A DNA stretch of 9,723 bases from Flavobacteriia bacterium (GTDB taxonomy: Bacteria; Bacteroidota; Bacteroidia; Flavobacteriales_D; Crocinitomicaceae): positions 1-9,723 of the forward strand of contig RFQF01000075.1 of NCBI GenBank assembly GCA_009925805.1, read 5' to 3'. Below the pieces are notes generated by a model. The model was not told where the DNA came from. It did not search any database and saw nothing but the letters and a program-made list of their open reading frames with translations. Below are positions 1-4,975 of this stretch, piece after piece. The first letter of the stretch is position 1, and each line of letters opens with the position of its first letter. The translations under genes and the position numbers were made by a program.

Positions 1-1
1 A

Positions 2-349
2 ATTCAAGGGGTTACGTACCCAATCGTAGCGGATGTTTCAAAAACGATTGCTGAAGCCTTTGGGGTATTAGCAGGTGAATACGAATACGACATGGACGGT
101 ACGCTTACAGCTAGTGGGCCCATGATTGCTTTCCGAGGATTATTTTTAATTGACAAAACCGGAACCGTTATGCACCAATTGGTTAATTTCTTTCCGCTGG
201 GTAGAAGCGTTGATGAAGCCCTTCGTTTGGTGGATGCTTTGCAATATTTTGAAGAGCATGGAGAGGTTTGTCCGGCGAACTGGCAAAAAGGCGATGCAGC
301 CATGACACCCAGCTTCGATGGCGTAGCCGATTATTTGTCAAAACATTAA
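2..349 (+). CDS. Typical 2-Cys peroxiredoxin (AhpC/TSA family), C-terminal part
   Basis: The 3' end of a gene whose start lies before the window; 115 codons and a TAA stop are present. Peroxiredoxins reduce hydrogen peroxide and organic peroxides in the cytoplasm using a peroxidatic cysteine (in the missing N-terminal half) and a resolving cysteine. The visible part has the family hallmarks: a Y-P-I-V-A-D segment, FRGLFLIDKTG, the basic/hydrophobic LGRSVDEALRLVDALQ stretch, and the resolving-cysteine motif GEVCPANW, with Cys encoded at 269-271. The C-terminal tail ends in DYLSKH, in the place where this family carries its C-terminal helix. The motif order and distance to the C-terminus are normal for the typical 2-Cys (Prx1/AhpC) class, so truncation is due only to the window edge. 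A terminator follows, so this gene ends its transcript. I do not assign ahpC because the N-terminus and any ahpF neighbour are not visible. Confidence 0.95.
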   Translation: MQGVTYPIVADVSKTIAEAFGVLAGEYEYDMDGTLTASGPMIAFRGLFLIDKTGTVMHQLVNFFPLGRSVDEALRLVDALQYFEEHGEVCPANWQKGDAAMTPSFDGVADYLSKH

Positions 350-371
350 TAACGTAGTTATTATTTCCAAC

Positions 372-399
372 GAGCCCGATTCTTTCGGGCTTTTTTTTT
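372..399 (+). terminator. Rho-independent terminator of the peroxiredoxin gene
   Basis: A 7-bp perfect stem AGCCCGA / TCGGGCT (373-379 with 385-391) with a five-base loop, extended by a G-T pair, is followed by an unbroken run of T to 399. It lies 23 bases after the peroxiredoxin stop codon. Confidence 0.9.
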
Positions 400-427
400 G
401 CGCGTCAAGCAACGCAAATTGCACCTC

Positions 428-459
428 TTCGTTCTTGGGGAAATTAACCCTTAAATTTA
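428..459 (+). promoter_or_regulatory. Possible Bacteroidota promoter for the NIDO/T9SS gene
   Basis: TAAATTTA at 452-459 matches the -7 consensus TAnnTTTG at seven of eight positions, and TTCG at 428-431 lies 20 bases upstream where TTTG is expected. The -7 box ends only five bases before the ATG at 465, so the transcript would have almost no leader. Both boxes are imperfect, so this is tentative. Confidence 0.35.
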
Positions 460-464
460 CGGAC

Positions 465-1901
465 ATGAAAAAGCTCATCTACCTCTTCTTGATGGTGGCA
501 GGAACCACTCTAGCTCAAAAAAACACCATTTCTGTTTCCAGTGCAGAATATGCCCAACTGAAAAGCAACCAACAACTTACCCCAGGGAAAATATATCAAT
601 TATCCGATTTAGTACCCCCATCCAATGAGAAACCATCGAAAAACTCCACTAAAAATGCCTTGTGCAGTTGTTTGTTAACCTTAGACAACACCTTCTCCTT
701 AGCGATGGCACCCAACGACGATGGTTCTTCCAGTTACATTCATCTGCCATTCAGTTTCGACTTTTACGGAACACTTTACGATAGCGTGATTATCAATAAC
801 AATGGGAACATTTCCTTTTTGGCGCCTTATTATGAGTTTACAGCCAACCCTTTTCCGGACCCAAACTACAACATGATTGCTCCGTTTTGGGGCGATGTGG
901 ACACGCGCGCTTTGAACGGAGGCAACGTGTGGTACAAGGTAACGAATGACGCGTTGATGGTGATTTGGGACCATGTAGGGTTCTATAATACCCACGATAG
1001 CTTGACGAATACCTTCCAGTTGGTGATTTCAAACGGACAAGACACCATAATTCATGGCAATAACAACATTTCTTTTTGTTATGGTGACATGCAATGGACC
1101 ACAGGAGATGCTTCCGCAGGGGTAGGCGGATTTGGTGGTTCCGCAGCAACCGTGGGTGTGAATATTGGTAACGGCATAGATTATTTTCAAGTCGGTCAAT
1201 TCGATGCGGCAGGAACTTCCTTTGATGGGCCATATGCTTTTCCCGACCAAGTGGATTTTCTGGACAATCAAGAGGTGTATTTCGATGTGGCAGGGATGAA
1301 TGCGGCCAATATTGCGCCGTTGGTCATCAACAGCAACATTTGCGATACGATTGATGTGTACACGGGTGATACGCTTCACAAAAGCATGGATGTTGCAACA
1401 TTTACGCTATCGTTACTTACCCCTGAATTTGGGCAAGCGCTAACCTACACGCTGAACTCGGATTTACCCTCCGCCTTTACTTACCAAGAGACTGTTGCGT
1501 TGGGCGACTACATTCAGTTAGAATGTGCCTTTGATGCACACGGAGTTATTCCAGGCTTGTACAACATAAACCTCCATGTGACCGATGACGGTGCTCCTGT
1601 AGAACACACAACTTTGAACATTCCAGTAAGGGTGCATGTGCAGCAGTCCGCAGGGGATAAGGAAATGAAAAAAAATGAATTGAGCATTTACCCAAATCCT
1701 TCCAACGGAAACTTTACCATAACTTCTGAAATGCCTTTGCAAGAGGTTCAAGTCGTGGCGATTGATGGTAGCATCGTGGCTACATCCACCCCAAATGCAA
1801 GCCAGATGAACATAGAATCATTAAGCCCGGGCACCTACCTTGTCAAAAGTATTACGCAAGAAGGAAAAAGCTCCGTGGTACGCATACAAGTATTACCGTA
1901 A
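465..1901 (+). CDS. Secreted nidogen-like (NIDO) domain protein with T9SS type A sorting domain
   Basis: A 478-residue exported protein. The ATG at 465 is chosen over an upstream in-frame TTG (435) because it gives a clean signal peptide, MKKLIYLFLMVAGTTLAQ. Residues about 90-265 look like a NIDO domain: FSFDFYGTLYD, a VIINNNGNISF strand, then IAPFWGDVDTR with its Asp pair, a W-x-x-V strand, NTFQLVI, and a G-D-A-S-A-G-V-G-G-F-G-G glycine loop. About 290-395 is a second beta-rich region, probably Ig- or cadherin-like (VTDDGAPVEHT). The C-terminus (about 405-478) is a Type IX secretion sorting domain: LSIYPNPSNGNF, then LSPGTYLVK and a short final strand. Known T9SS cargo of this kind crosses the outer membrane and is released or attached to surface polysaccharide. 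NIDO domains are found in matrix and adhesion proteins, so an adhesive surface role is a reasonable inference, but the ligand is unknown. It has its own terminator and stands alone. Confidence 0.88.
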   Translation: MKKLIYLFLMVAGTTLAQKNTISVSSAEYAQLKSNQQLTPGKIYQLSDLVPPSNEKPSKNSTKNALCSCLLTLDNTFSLAMAPNDDGSSSYIHLPFSFDFYGTLYDSVIINNNGNISFLAPYYEFTANPFPDPNYNMIAPFWGDVDTRALNGGNVWYKVTNDALMVIWDHVGFYNTHDSLTNTFQLVISNGQDTIIHGNNNISFCYGDMQWTTGDASAGVGGFGGSAATVGVNIGNGIDYFQVGQFDAAGTSFDGPYAFPDQVDFLDNQEVYFDVAGMNAANIAPLVINSNICDTIDVYTGDTLHKSMDVATFTLSLLTPEFGQALTYTLNSDLPSAFTYQETVALGDYIQLECAFDAHGVIPGLYNINLHVTDDGAPVEHTTLNIPVRVHVQQSAGDKEMKKNELSIYPNPSNGNFTITSEMPLQEVQVVAIDGSIVATSTPNASQMNIESLSPGTYLVKSITQEGKSSVVRIQVLP

Positions 1902-1924
1902 CCGATTAGGTTATGCGCATTATT

Positions 1925-1951
1925 AAAGCCACTGTTCGCAGTGGCTTTTTT
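1925..1951 (+). terminator. Rho-independent terminator after the NIDO/T9SS gene
   Basis: AAAGCCACTG and CAGTGGCTTT (1925-1934 with 1939-1948) form a perfect 10-bp stem closed by a stable TTCG tetraloop, followed by T residues to 1951. It starts 23 bases after the stop codon. Confidence 0.93.
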
Positions 1952-2014
1952 GTGAATAACAATCTTATGTGGAAATCTCGTAATGAAACAGGTCGTTATT
2001 TGCTTTCGAGCTAT

Positions 2015-2022
2015 TATCTTCG
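2015..2022 (+). promoter_or_regulatory. Possible -7 box for exbB-exbD
   Basis: TATCTTCG matches TAnnTTTG at seven of eight positions and lies 17 bases before the exbB ATG at 2040. I see no convincing TTTG element 17-23 bases further upstream, so this is weak. Confidence 0.25.
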
Positions 2023-2039
2023 CCACTAAAGATTGTACC

Positions 2040-2783
2040 ATGAAACATTTACTATCCAGAATCATCGCCTTCGTGTGTTTCTTCAGCATTCATTTTCTTT
2101 CGCTTGCCCAAAACAGTATGGGCGGCGATGCGAATGTTGCTCCTGAAGCCGAGAAAGTGCAAAAAGTAGCAGAAGTTTCAGCCTTTGATTTCCTGCTCAA
2201 AGGTGGGGTATTTTTAATTCCTATTGTAATGTTATTGTTTTACACGTTGTATGTGATCATAGAAAGGTATTTGTACATCCGTAGAATGACAAAATACGAC
2301 GCAAAACTTATCGACAGCATCCGTCCTCACATGGCAAAAGCTGCATTTCAGGATGCCCTCTCAGGTGTACAAAGCAACGACACTGCCTACGGTTCGGTAA
2401 TTAAAGAAGGGATACGCAGCTCCACCACAGACGCAAACCAAGCGCAGGTAGAATCGAATATGGAAAAGGTAGCCAATATTGAAATTGGCAAAATGGAAAA
2501 AAACCTAGGGCATCTGGGACTAATTGCAGGAATTGCCCCCACGCTTGGGTTCATTGGAACGATTTCGGGAGTAATTAAAATCTTTTACTCGATATCGATC
2601 ACCGAAAATGTATCTATTGGAAATATCTCTGGCGGACTGTATGAAAAAATGATTTCTTCTGGTGCTGGGCTTGTGGTTGGAATTATTGCTTTTGCGGGGT
2701 ATCACTTGCTTAATGCCCTGATCGATGCCTATGCACTGCGCGTGCAACAAATGAATTTAGAATTCATGAAATCTACCCAATAA
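2040..2783 (+). CDS. exbB: MotA/TolQ/ExbB family proton channel protein with cleavable signal peptide
   Basis: A 247-residue inner-membrane protein, the channel-forming partner of ExbD, that uses the proton motive force to energise TonB- or Tol-type transport across the envelope. The start at 2040 is preferred to the in-frame ATG at 1983 because it begins a good signal peptide (residues 1-24, ending SLAQ); the longer form would bury it. Membrane helices are at about 57-74, 159-182 and 205-228. The conserved core is clear: an E-R pair (75-76) after helix 1, then LGLIAGIAPTLGFIGTISG (about 159-177), including the Pro and Thr residues typical of the family, and the glycine-rich third helix SSGAGLVVGIIAF. 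A hydrophilic periplasmic linker rich in Glu and Lys (25-47) follows the signal peptide, as is common in Bacteroidota ExbB. It is 10 bases upstream of exbD. TolQ or another paralogue is possible; no tonB or tolB is visible. Confidence 0.88.
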   Translation: MKHLLSRIIAFVCFFSIHFLSLAQNSMGGDANVAPEAEKVQKVAEVSAFDFLLKGGVFLIPIVMLLFYTLYVIIERYLYIRRMTKYDAKLIDSIRPHMAKAAFQDALSGVQSNDTAYGSVIKEGIRSSTTDANQAQVESNMEKVANIEIGKMEKNLGHLGLIAGIAPTLGFIGTISGVIKIFYSISITENVSIGNISGGLYEKMISSGAGLVVGIIAFAGYHLLNALIDAYALRVQQMNLEFMKSTQ

Positions 2784-2793
2784 GGATTGCACC

Positions 2794-3192
2794 ATGGCTA
2801 TAAAACGCAACAAACGATTCCACACAGAGGTAGCCACCAGTGCCTTAAGTGACATCATGTTTTTTTTATTGTTGTTCTTTTTGATTATTTCCACCCTTGC
2901 GAACCCCAATGTGATCAAAGTTCCATTGCCGGAATCAAAAACAACTTCCAAAACCAATAAACAGCACTTAACTTTAACCGTTACCGAAGAAAAAAAATAT
3001 TACTTAGATAAAGACGAGGTGGCCTTTGATCAGCTTGAGGCCGCGTTGATTCAAAAAACACAAGAACTAAAGGATAACACGGTCGTTTTGAGAATTCCGT
3101 ATGATGCACCTGTTCAGGAATTGGTAGACCTGCTACGTATTGGAATGGATAACAACTTAAAGGTGATTATTGCCACCAAAGGAGAAAATTAA
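2794..3192 (+). CDS. exbD: ExbD/TolR family biopolymer transport protein
   Basis: A 132-residue single-pass inner-membrane protein, partner of the upstream ExbB homologue. A short basic cytoplasmic N-terminus (KRNKRFHTEV) leads into one membrane helix that begins ALSDIMFFLLLFFLI; Asp20 at its start is the conserved proton-carrying aspartate of ExbD/TolR. The periplasmic domain (about 45-130) has the expected beta-alpha pattern, with LTVTEEKKYYLDKDEV, a RIPYDAPVQELVDLLRIGMDN helix region and a final VIIATKG strand. The length is normal for the family. It follows exbB by 10 bases and shares a nearly identical start-site sequence with it. There is no TonB gene after it: the next gene is on the opposite strand and its end lies 14 bases away. 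The complex must therefore work with a TonB-like or other energised partner encoded elsewhere. Confidence 0.9.
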   Translation: MAIKRNKRFHTEVATSALSDIMFFLLLFFLIISTLANPNVIKVPLPESKTTSKTNKQHLTLTVTEEKKYYLDKDEVAFDQLEAALIQKTQELKDNTVVLRIPYDAPVQELVDLLRIGMDNNLKVIIATKGEN

Positions 3193-3206
3193 GTCAACGG
3201 CATGCT

Positions 3207-3539
3207 TTAAACAAGGCGGTATTCCAGATAGCGCACAAGGCACATTAATTTATGGGCAGACTTGTAGCTGCGGTAGATGAGGTACATCAAGGGGGTATTG
3301 ACGGCGAATAAAATCAACAGATACCACGGATTATAGTGAAAACATAAGCTTAAGGCACCAAAAAGTAGACTCACTATTAAATAGCCTGAACTTCTGCGGA
3401 TAGCCTCTTGTTCCAGATTCAACAACATGATGAATTCATTTATAAGATCGCGTTTATCAAAGCAATTCAACGTATCAAAATATTCCATTAAGTTGGACTC
3501 CTTAGGAATTGAAAGGATTAAAGAAGGGGTGTTTTCCAT
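3207..3539 (-). CDS. Small two-helix membrane protein of unknown function
   Basis: A 110-residue protein I do not recognise. I chose the ATG at 3539. The reading frame is open further, to an ATG at 3650, but that stretch overlaps the upstream gene and gives an unlikely Cys/Gly/Ser-rich extension. The N-terminal half (1-55) is polar and probably helical (EYFDTLNCFDKRDLINEFIMLLNLEQEAIRR is split here by charged and hydrophobic positions in helical spacing). Two membrane helices follow, at about 56-70 (YLIVSLLFGALSLCF) and 74-90 (WYLLILFAVNTPLMYLI), separated by a very short turn with HYNPW, so both termini should face the same side. The tail is basic and aromatic. It follows the 3590-3952 gene by 50 bases on the same strand and probably shares its transcript. 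It converges on exbD with 14 bases between stop codons and no clear terminator. Confidence 0.68.
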   Translation of the reverse strand: MENTPSLILSIPKESNLMEYFDTLNCFDKRDLINEFIMLLNLEQEAIRRSSGYLIVSLLFGALSLCFHYNPWYLLILFAVNTPLMYLIYRSYKSAHKLMCLVRYLEYRLV

Positions 3540-3586
3540 CAGAACAAGTTTTGTGTTAAAATCGAAAAAACAGAAAGGGTTACAAA

Positions 3587-3614
3587 GGTTCAACTTGCTT
3601 TCGCAAGTTGAACC
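3587..3614 (-). other. Perfect 12-bp hairpin overlapping the stop codon of the upstream - strand gene
   Basis: GGTTCAACTTGC and GCAAGTTGAACC pair perfectly around a four-base loop, which reads GAAA (a stable GNRA tetraloop) in the - strand RNA. The hairpin contains the last seven sense codons and the TGA of the 3590-3952 gene. On the - strand it is followed by TTTG and then mixed sequence rather than a true T run, so it looks more like an mRNA-stabilising or partial-termination element between the two genes than a full terminator. Confidence 0.75.
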
Positions 3615-3952
3615 AACACTTGATACTTGCCCTCCTCCACCAAGTCCCATATTTCCTCCAGGTACTTCACATTCGTGATGGAGTAAAAGGCCTTTTGAAG
3701 GTTATTGGGTGCATCAAGGGATTTGAGGTACGTAAGCTCATTATTGTCGTCCAAACGAAAAAAAACGGCTATACCGGGACTTTTTGGAAGCAACCGAGCA
3801 AGCTCGATCCAAAGTTCGAAAGAGCTTTCTTTACAGGGCTTATTTTCATAAGACCAACCTGTTTTATTGAGGGGTTGAGGTGTGGTGGCTACGCGCTTAC
3901 GCACCACTTGAAAAAACATTTCAGAACCAGAAACAACTTTCAATGTACTCAT
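3590..3952 (-). CDS. Hypothetical soluble protein, unknown family
   Basis: A 120-residue protein that I cannot place in a family. It starts at ATG 3952 (MSTLKVVSGSEM), has no signal peptide or membrane helix, and is expected to be cytoplasmic. Visible features are a basic segment near residue 18 (VVRKRVATTPQP), an aromatic/amphipathic segment ELWIELARLLPKSPGIAVFF that looks like helix-turn-strand, a LDDNNELTYLKSLD strand-loop, and a C-terminal helix (KYLEEIWDLVEEGKYQVLVQL). The pattern suggests a small compact alpha/beta fold. Codon use looks like its neighbours, which supports a real gene rather than a shadow; the + strand frame over the same bases lacks such structure. The gene probably forms a two-gene transcript with the membrane protein downstream. 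Its final codons are part of the strong hairpin at 3587-3614. Confidence 0.65.
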   Translation of the reverse strand: MSTLKVVSGSEMFFQVVRKRVATTPQPLNKTGWSYENKPCKESSFELWIELARLLPKSPGIAVFFRLDDNNELTYLKSLDAPNNLQKAFYSITNVKYLEEIWDLVEEGKYQVLVQLAKAS

Positions 3953-3959
3953 AGATGAT

Positions 3960-3967
3960 AAAAATTA
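3960..3967 (-). promoter_or_regulatory. Possible -7 box for the - strand gene pair
   Basis: Read on the - strand the sequence is TAATTTTT, seven of eight matches to TAnnTTTG, ending seven bases before the ATG at 3952. No good -33 element was found. AT-rich DNA makes such matches common, so confidence is low. Confidence 0.22.
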
Positions 3968-4053
3968 TGGATTAATATTGAAATAAGGCGTTGGTAAGGG
4001 CCAAAGTGTACCAACCAATCATTCAAAGAACGTAGGGACGGAAGAAAAAAATC

Positions 4054-4071
4054 TGGGCTAAGCCCATTTTT
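4054..4071. terminator. Small hairpin with A and T runs on both sides (possible bidirectional terminator)
   Basis: TGGGC and GCCCA (4054-4058 with 4062-4066) around a TAA loop, with TTTTT after it and a run of seven A before it. The stem is short, and no gene ends nearby on either strand, so function is uncertain. Confidence 0.4.
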
Positions 4072-4202
4072 CAGCTTACTCTTAAGTATAATCTTGGGGA
4101 ATGAAAACCGAAACGGTTACGACATAATCAAATATAAAAAAAATCTGTTGAGATAAAAAATGATTTTGCGGTTTTTTACAAAATTTAGGAAATTAAACGT
4201 AA

Positions 4203-4229
4203 AAAACCCTTCCGTTCGTTCGGGGTTTT
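4203..4229 (-). terminator. Terminator-like hairpin, best on the - strand
   Basis: AAAACCC and GGGTTTT (4203-4209 with 4223-4229) enclose a 13-base loop that can form a further CCG/CGG pairing. On the - strand the hairpin is followed by TTTTTT; on the + strand only by TTTT. No recognised gene ends here, only the 36-codon - strand ORF whose stop (4228-4230) touches the hairpin. Confidence 0.5.
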
Positions 4230-4366
4230 AGCTTGTCCAGTGAAGCTTATTGGCCTGTTCTGACACTGCTTTTTTGGGAAGGAATGGAGGAAATTTGCAT
4301 GATCCAAAGATTATTATTTTATTGTGAATTGACATCATTACTAAGAAATAATTATAATATGTCGTT

Positions 4367-4399
4367 ATGTCCCACCTCGAGCCCGCTGAGGAAAGACAT
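4367..4399. other. GC-rich nested inverted repeat
   Basis: ATGTC pairs with GACAT (4367-4371 with 4395-4399) and, inside it, CCTC with GAGG (4375-4378 with 4388-4391), separated by a symmetrical three-by-three internal loop (CCA/AAA) and capped by a nine-base GC-rich loop. It stands out against the AT-rich surroundings. No T run follows, so it is not a terminator; its role is unknown. Confidence 0.4.
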
Positions 4400-4447
4400 C
4401 ATCTAATAAAATCATCATTTCAGAGAATTAACTCACTAAAAATATAG

Positions 4448-4455
4448 TATATTTG
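4448..4455 (+). promoter_or_regulatory. Perfect -7 box upstream of the short ORF at 4462
   Basis: TATATTTG fits TAnnTTTG at every fixed position and ends six bases before the ATG at 4462. The predicted start of transcription is therefore at or very near the A of the ATG. No clear TTTG was found 19 bases upstream, so strength is uncertain. Confidence 0.4.
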
Positions 4456-4461
4456 GGGATT

Positions 4462-4545
4462 ATGATACAAAGAACCTTATTTAATACGGTAATTGAGAAG
4501 TTTAATAAAGTAGAAAAAGCGGCAATAGTGCCTATGGAGCATTAA
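4462..4545 (+). pseudogene. 27-codon relic resembling the N-terminus of an AAA/DUF4143-type ATPase
   Basis: A short ORF beginning MIQRTLFNTVIEKFNK and ending after KAAIVPMEH at a TAA. From memory of the family, ATPases of the AAA_14/DUF4143 group often begin with M-I-x-R-x-L-(F/Y) followed by a helix ending in a Lys-rich turn and a hydrophobic strand that leads into the GPRQVGKT Walker A. Here the first helix and the beginning of the strand (KAAIV) fit, but the Walker A motif and all later parts are absent. I found no continuation in any frame before the terminator at 4592. If the match is right, this is the promoter-bearing 5' end of a gene whose body was deleted. It could instead be a genuine small peptide or chance. 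A perfect -7 box stands just upstream and a strong terminator downstream, so it may still be transcribed as an RNA of roughly 155 bases. Confidence 0.35.
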
Positions 4546-4591
4546 ATTTAAGCATGCATTCGTCTTTAGGTAATATCCGGGACCTAAAAAG

Positions 4592-4620
4592 AAAAGCACA
4601 CCTAAATCGGTGTGCTTTTT
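4592..4620. terminator. Strong bidirectional terminator, serves tRNA-Phe on the - strand
   Basis: AAAAGCACACC and GGTGTGCTTTT (4592-4602 with 4609-4619) form a perfect 11-bp stem around a six-base loop. On the - strand it begins seven bases after the tRNA 3' end and is followed by CTTTTT. On the + strand it ends in TTTTT and could terminate a transcript from the 4448 promoter. Confidence 0.88.
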
Positions 4621-4626
4621 CGATTG

Positions 4627-4699
4627 TGGTACCTCCAGGAATCGAACCAGGGACACAAGGATTTTCAGTCCTTTGCTCTACCAACTGAGCTAAGGTACC
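4627..4699 (-). tRNA. tRNA-Phe (anticodon GAA)
   Basis: The - strand folds as a complete 73-base tRNA: acceptor stem GGTACCT/AGGTACC, D stem GCTC/GAGC, anticodon stem AAGGA/TCCTT with loop CTGAAAA (anticodon GAA, Phe), variable loop GTGTC, and a T arm with loop TTCGATT. The discriminator base is A. The CCA end is not encoded; the sequence continues with CA-A-T, so it must be added after transcription. The T stem is CCTGG on both sides, which leaves a U-U mismatch at its central pair (positions 4649 and 4637; standard numbering 51-63). It has its own promoter and terminator and so is a single-gene transcript. Confidence 0.96.
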
Positions 4700-4716
4700 A
4701 GCCCATAATCGGACTG

Positions 4717-4747
4717 CAAATTTAGACAATTTTACCAACTTGCCAAA
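4717..4747 (-). promoter_or_regulatory. Consensus Bacteroidota promoter of tRNA-Phe
   Basis: Read on the - strand: TTTG (4747-4744), exactly 19 bases, then TAAATTTG (4724-4717), a perfect match to the TTTG-N19-TAnnTTTG consensus. The predicted transcription start is about ten bases before the tRNA 5' end. Confidence 0.8.
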
Positions 4748-4814
4748 CATTTTGGGTAGTTTGCCACGGATTATATCAAGGTGCAGTGCTTCGTTTCCCT
4801 ATTCTTAACACCTG

Positions 4815-4840
4815 TAATGGGTTAACGAAAATCCCCATTA
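4815..4840. repeat. Inverted repeat between the divergent tRNA-Phe and secreted-protein genes
   Basis: TAATGGG (4815-4821) and CCCATTA (4834-4840) are perfect 7-bp inverted repeats around 12 bases. It lies about 65 bases upstream of the promoter at 4904-4934 and could be an operator or a chance repeat. Confidence 0.25.
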
Positions 4841-4903
4841 ATTCGAAACTTCGCGTGTATTTTTATGGCTTATCGAACCGTACCCCCTACCCTTTTTGTA
4901 ACC

Positions 4904-4934
4904 TTTGGGATACCATCGAATTAACGTAAATATG
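4904..4934 (+). promoter_or_regulatory. Bacteroidota promoter for the secreted-protein gene at 4976
   Basis: TTTG (4904-4907), exactly 19 bases, then TAAATATG (4927-4934), one mismatch from TAnnTTTG. The predicted leader is about 36 bases, very AT-rich and without a Shine-Dalgarno sequence. Confidence 0.65.
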
Positions 4935-4975
4935 CTTCTTACTATTTAATTACATCGCTTAAATTAATAATTACC

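Larger units (their letters stand above)
3968..4461. other. Gene-poor AT-rich intergenic region
   Basis: No convincing intact gene on either strand. The region contains a terminator-like repeat at 4054-4071, a small AACCG/CGGTT hairpin at 4106-4118, a - strand terminator-like hairpin at 4203-4229, a GC-rich nested hairpin at 4367-4399 and the promoter box at 4448. A 36-codon - strand ORF (4228-4338) stops exactly at the 4203-4229 hairpin but has no recognisable content. Together with the truncated ORF at 4462-4545 this looks like the scar of lost genes rather than a designed intergenic spacer. Confidence 0.6.

Noticed and set aside
838..1379. Long - strand ORFs inside the NIDO/T9SS gene
   Set aside because: Their products are Arg/His/Cys-rich and without structure; the + strand frame has a signal peptide, domains and a sorting tail.
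1983..2039. Upstream in-frame ATG that would lengthen exbB by 19 residues
   Set aside because: It would place a charged, Cys-containing extension before a clear signal peptide that starts at the ATG at 2040, which is also the one with the motif shared with exbD.
3540..3650. N-terminal extension of the - strand membrane protein starting at 3650
   Set aside because: It overlaps the end of the upstream gene and encodes a Gly/Ser/Cys-rich stretch unlike the rest; the ATG at 3539 is a better start.
3427..3958. Two + strand ORFs (83 and 116 codons) opposite the - strand genes
   Set aside because: They are antisense to better-supported genes, have odd composition, and their starts and ends bear no relation to promoters or terminators.
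3968..4626. Possible CRISPR array or insertion sequence in the gene-poor region
   Set aside because: No regularly spaced repeats, no terminal inverted repeats with target duplication and no transposase fragment that I can recognise.
4532..4750. 72-codon - strand ORF across tRNA-Phe
   Set aside because: It covers the whole tRNA and its terminator; the reading frame is a by-product of the RNA gene.
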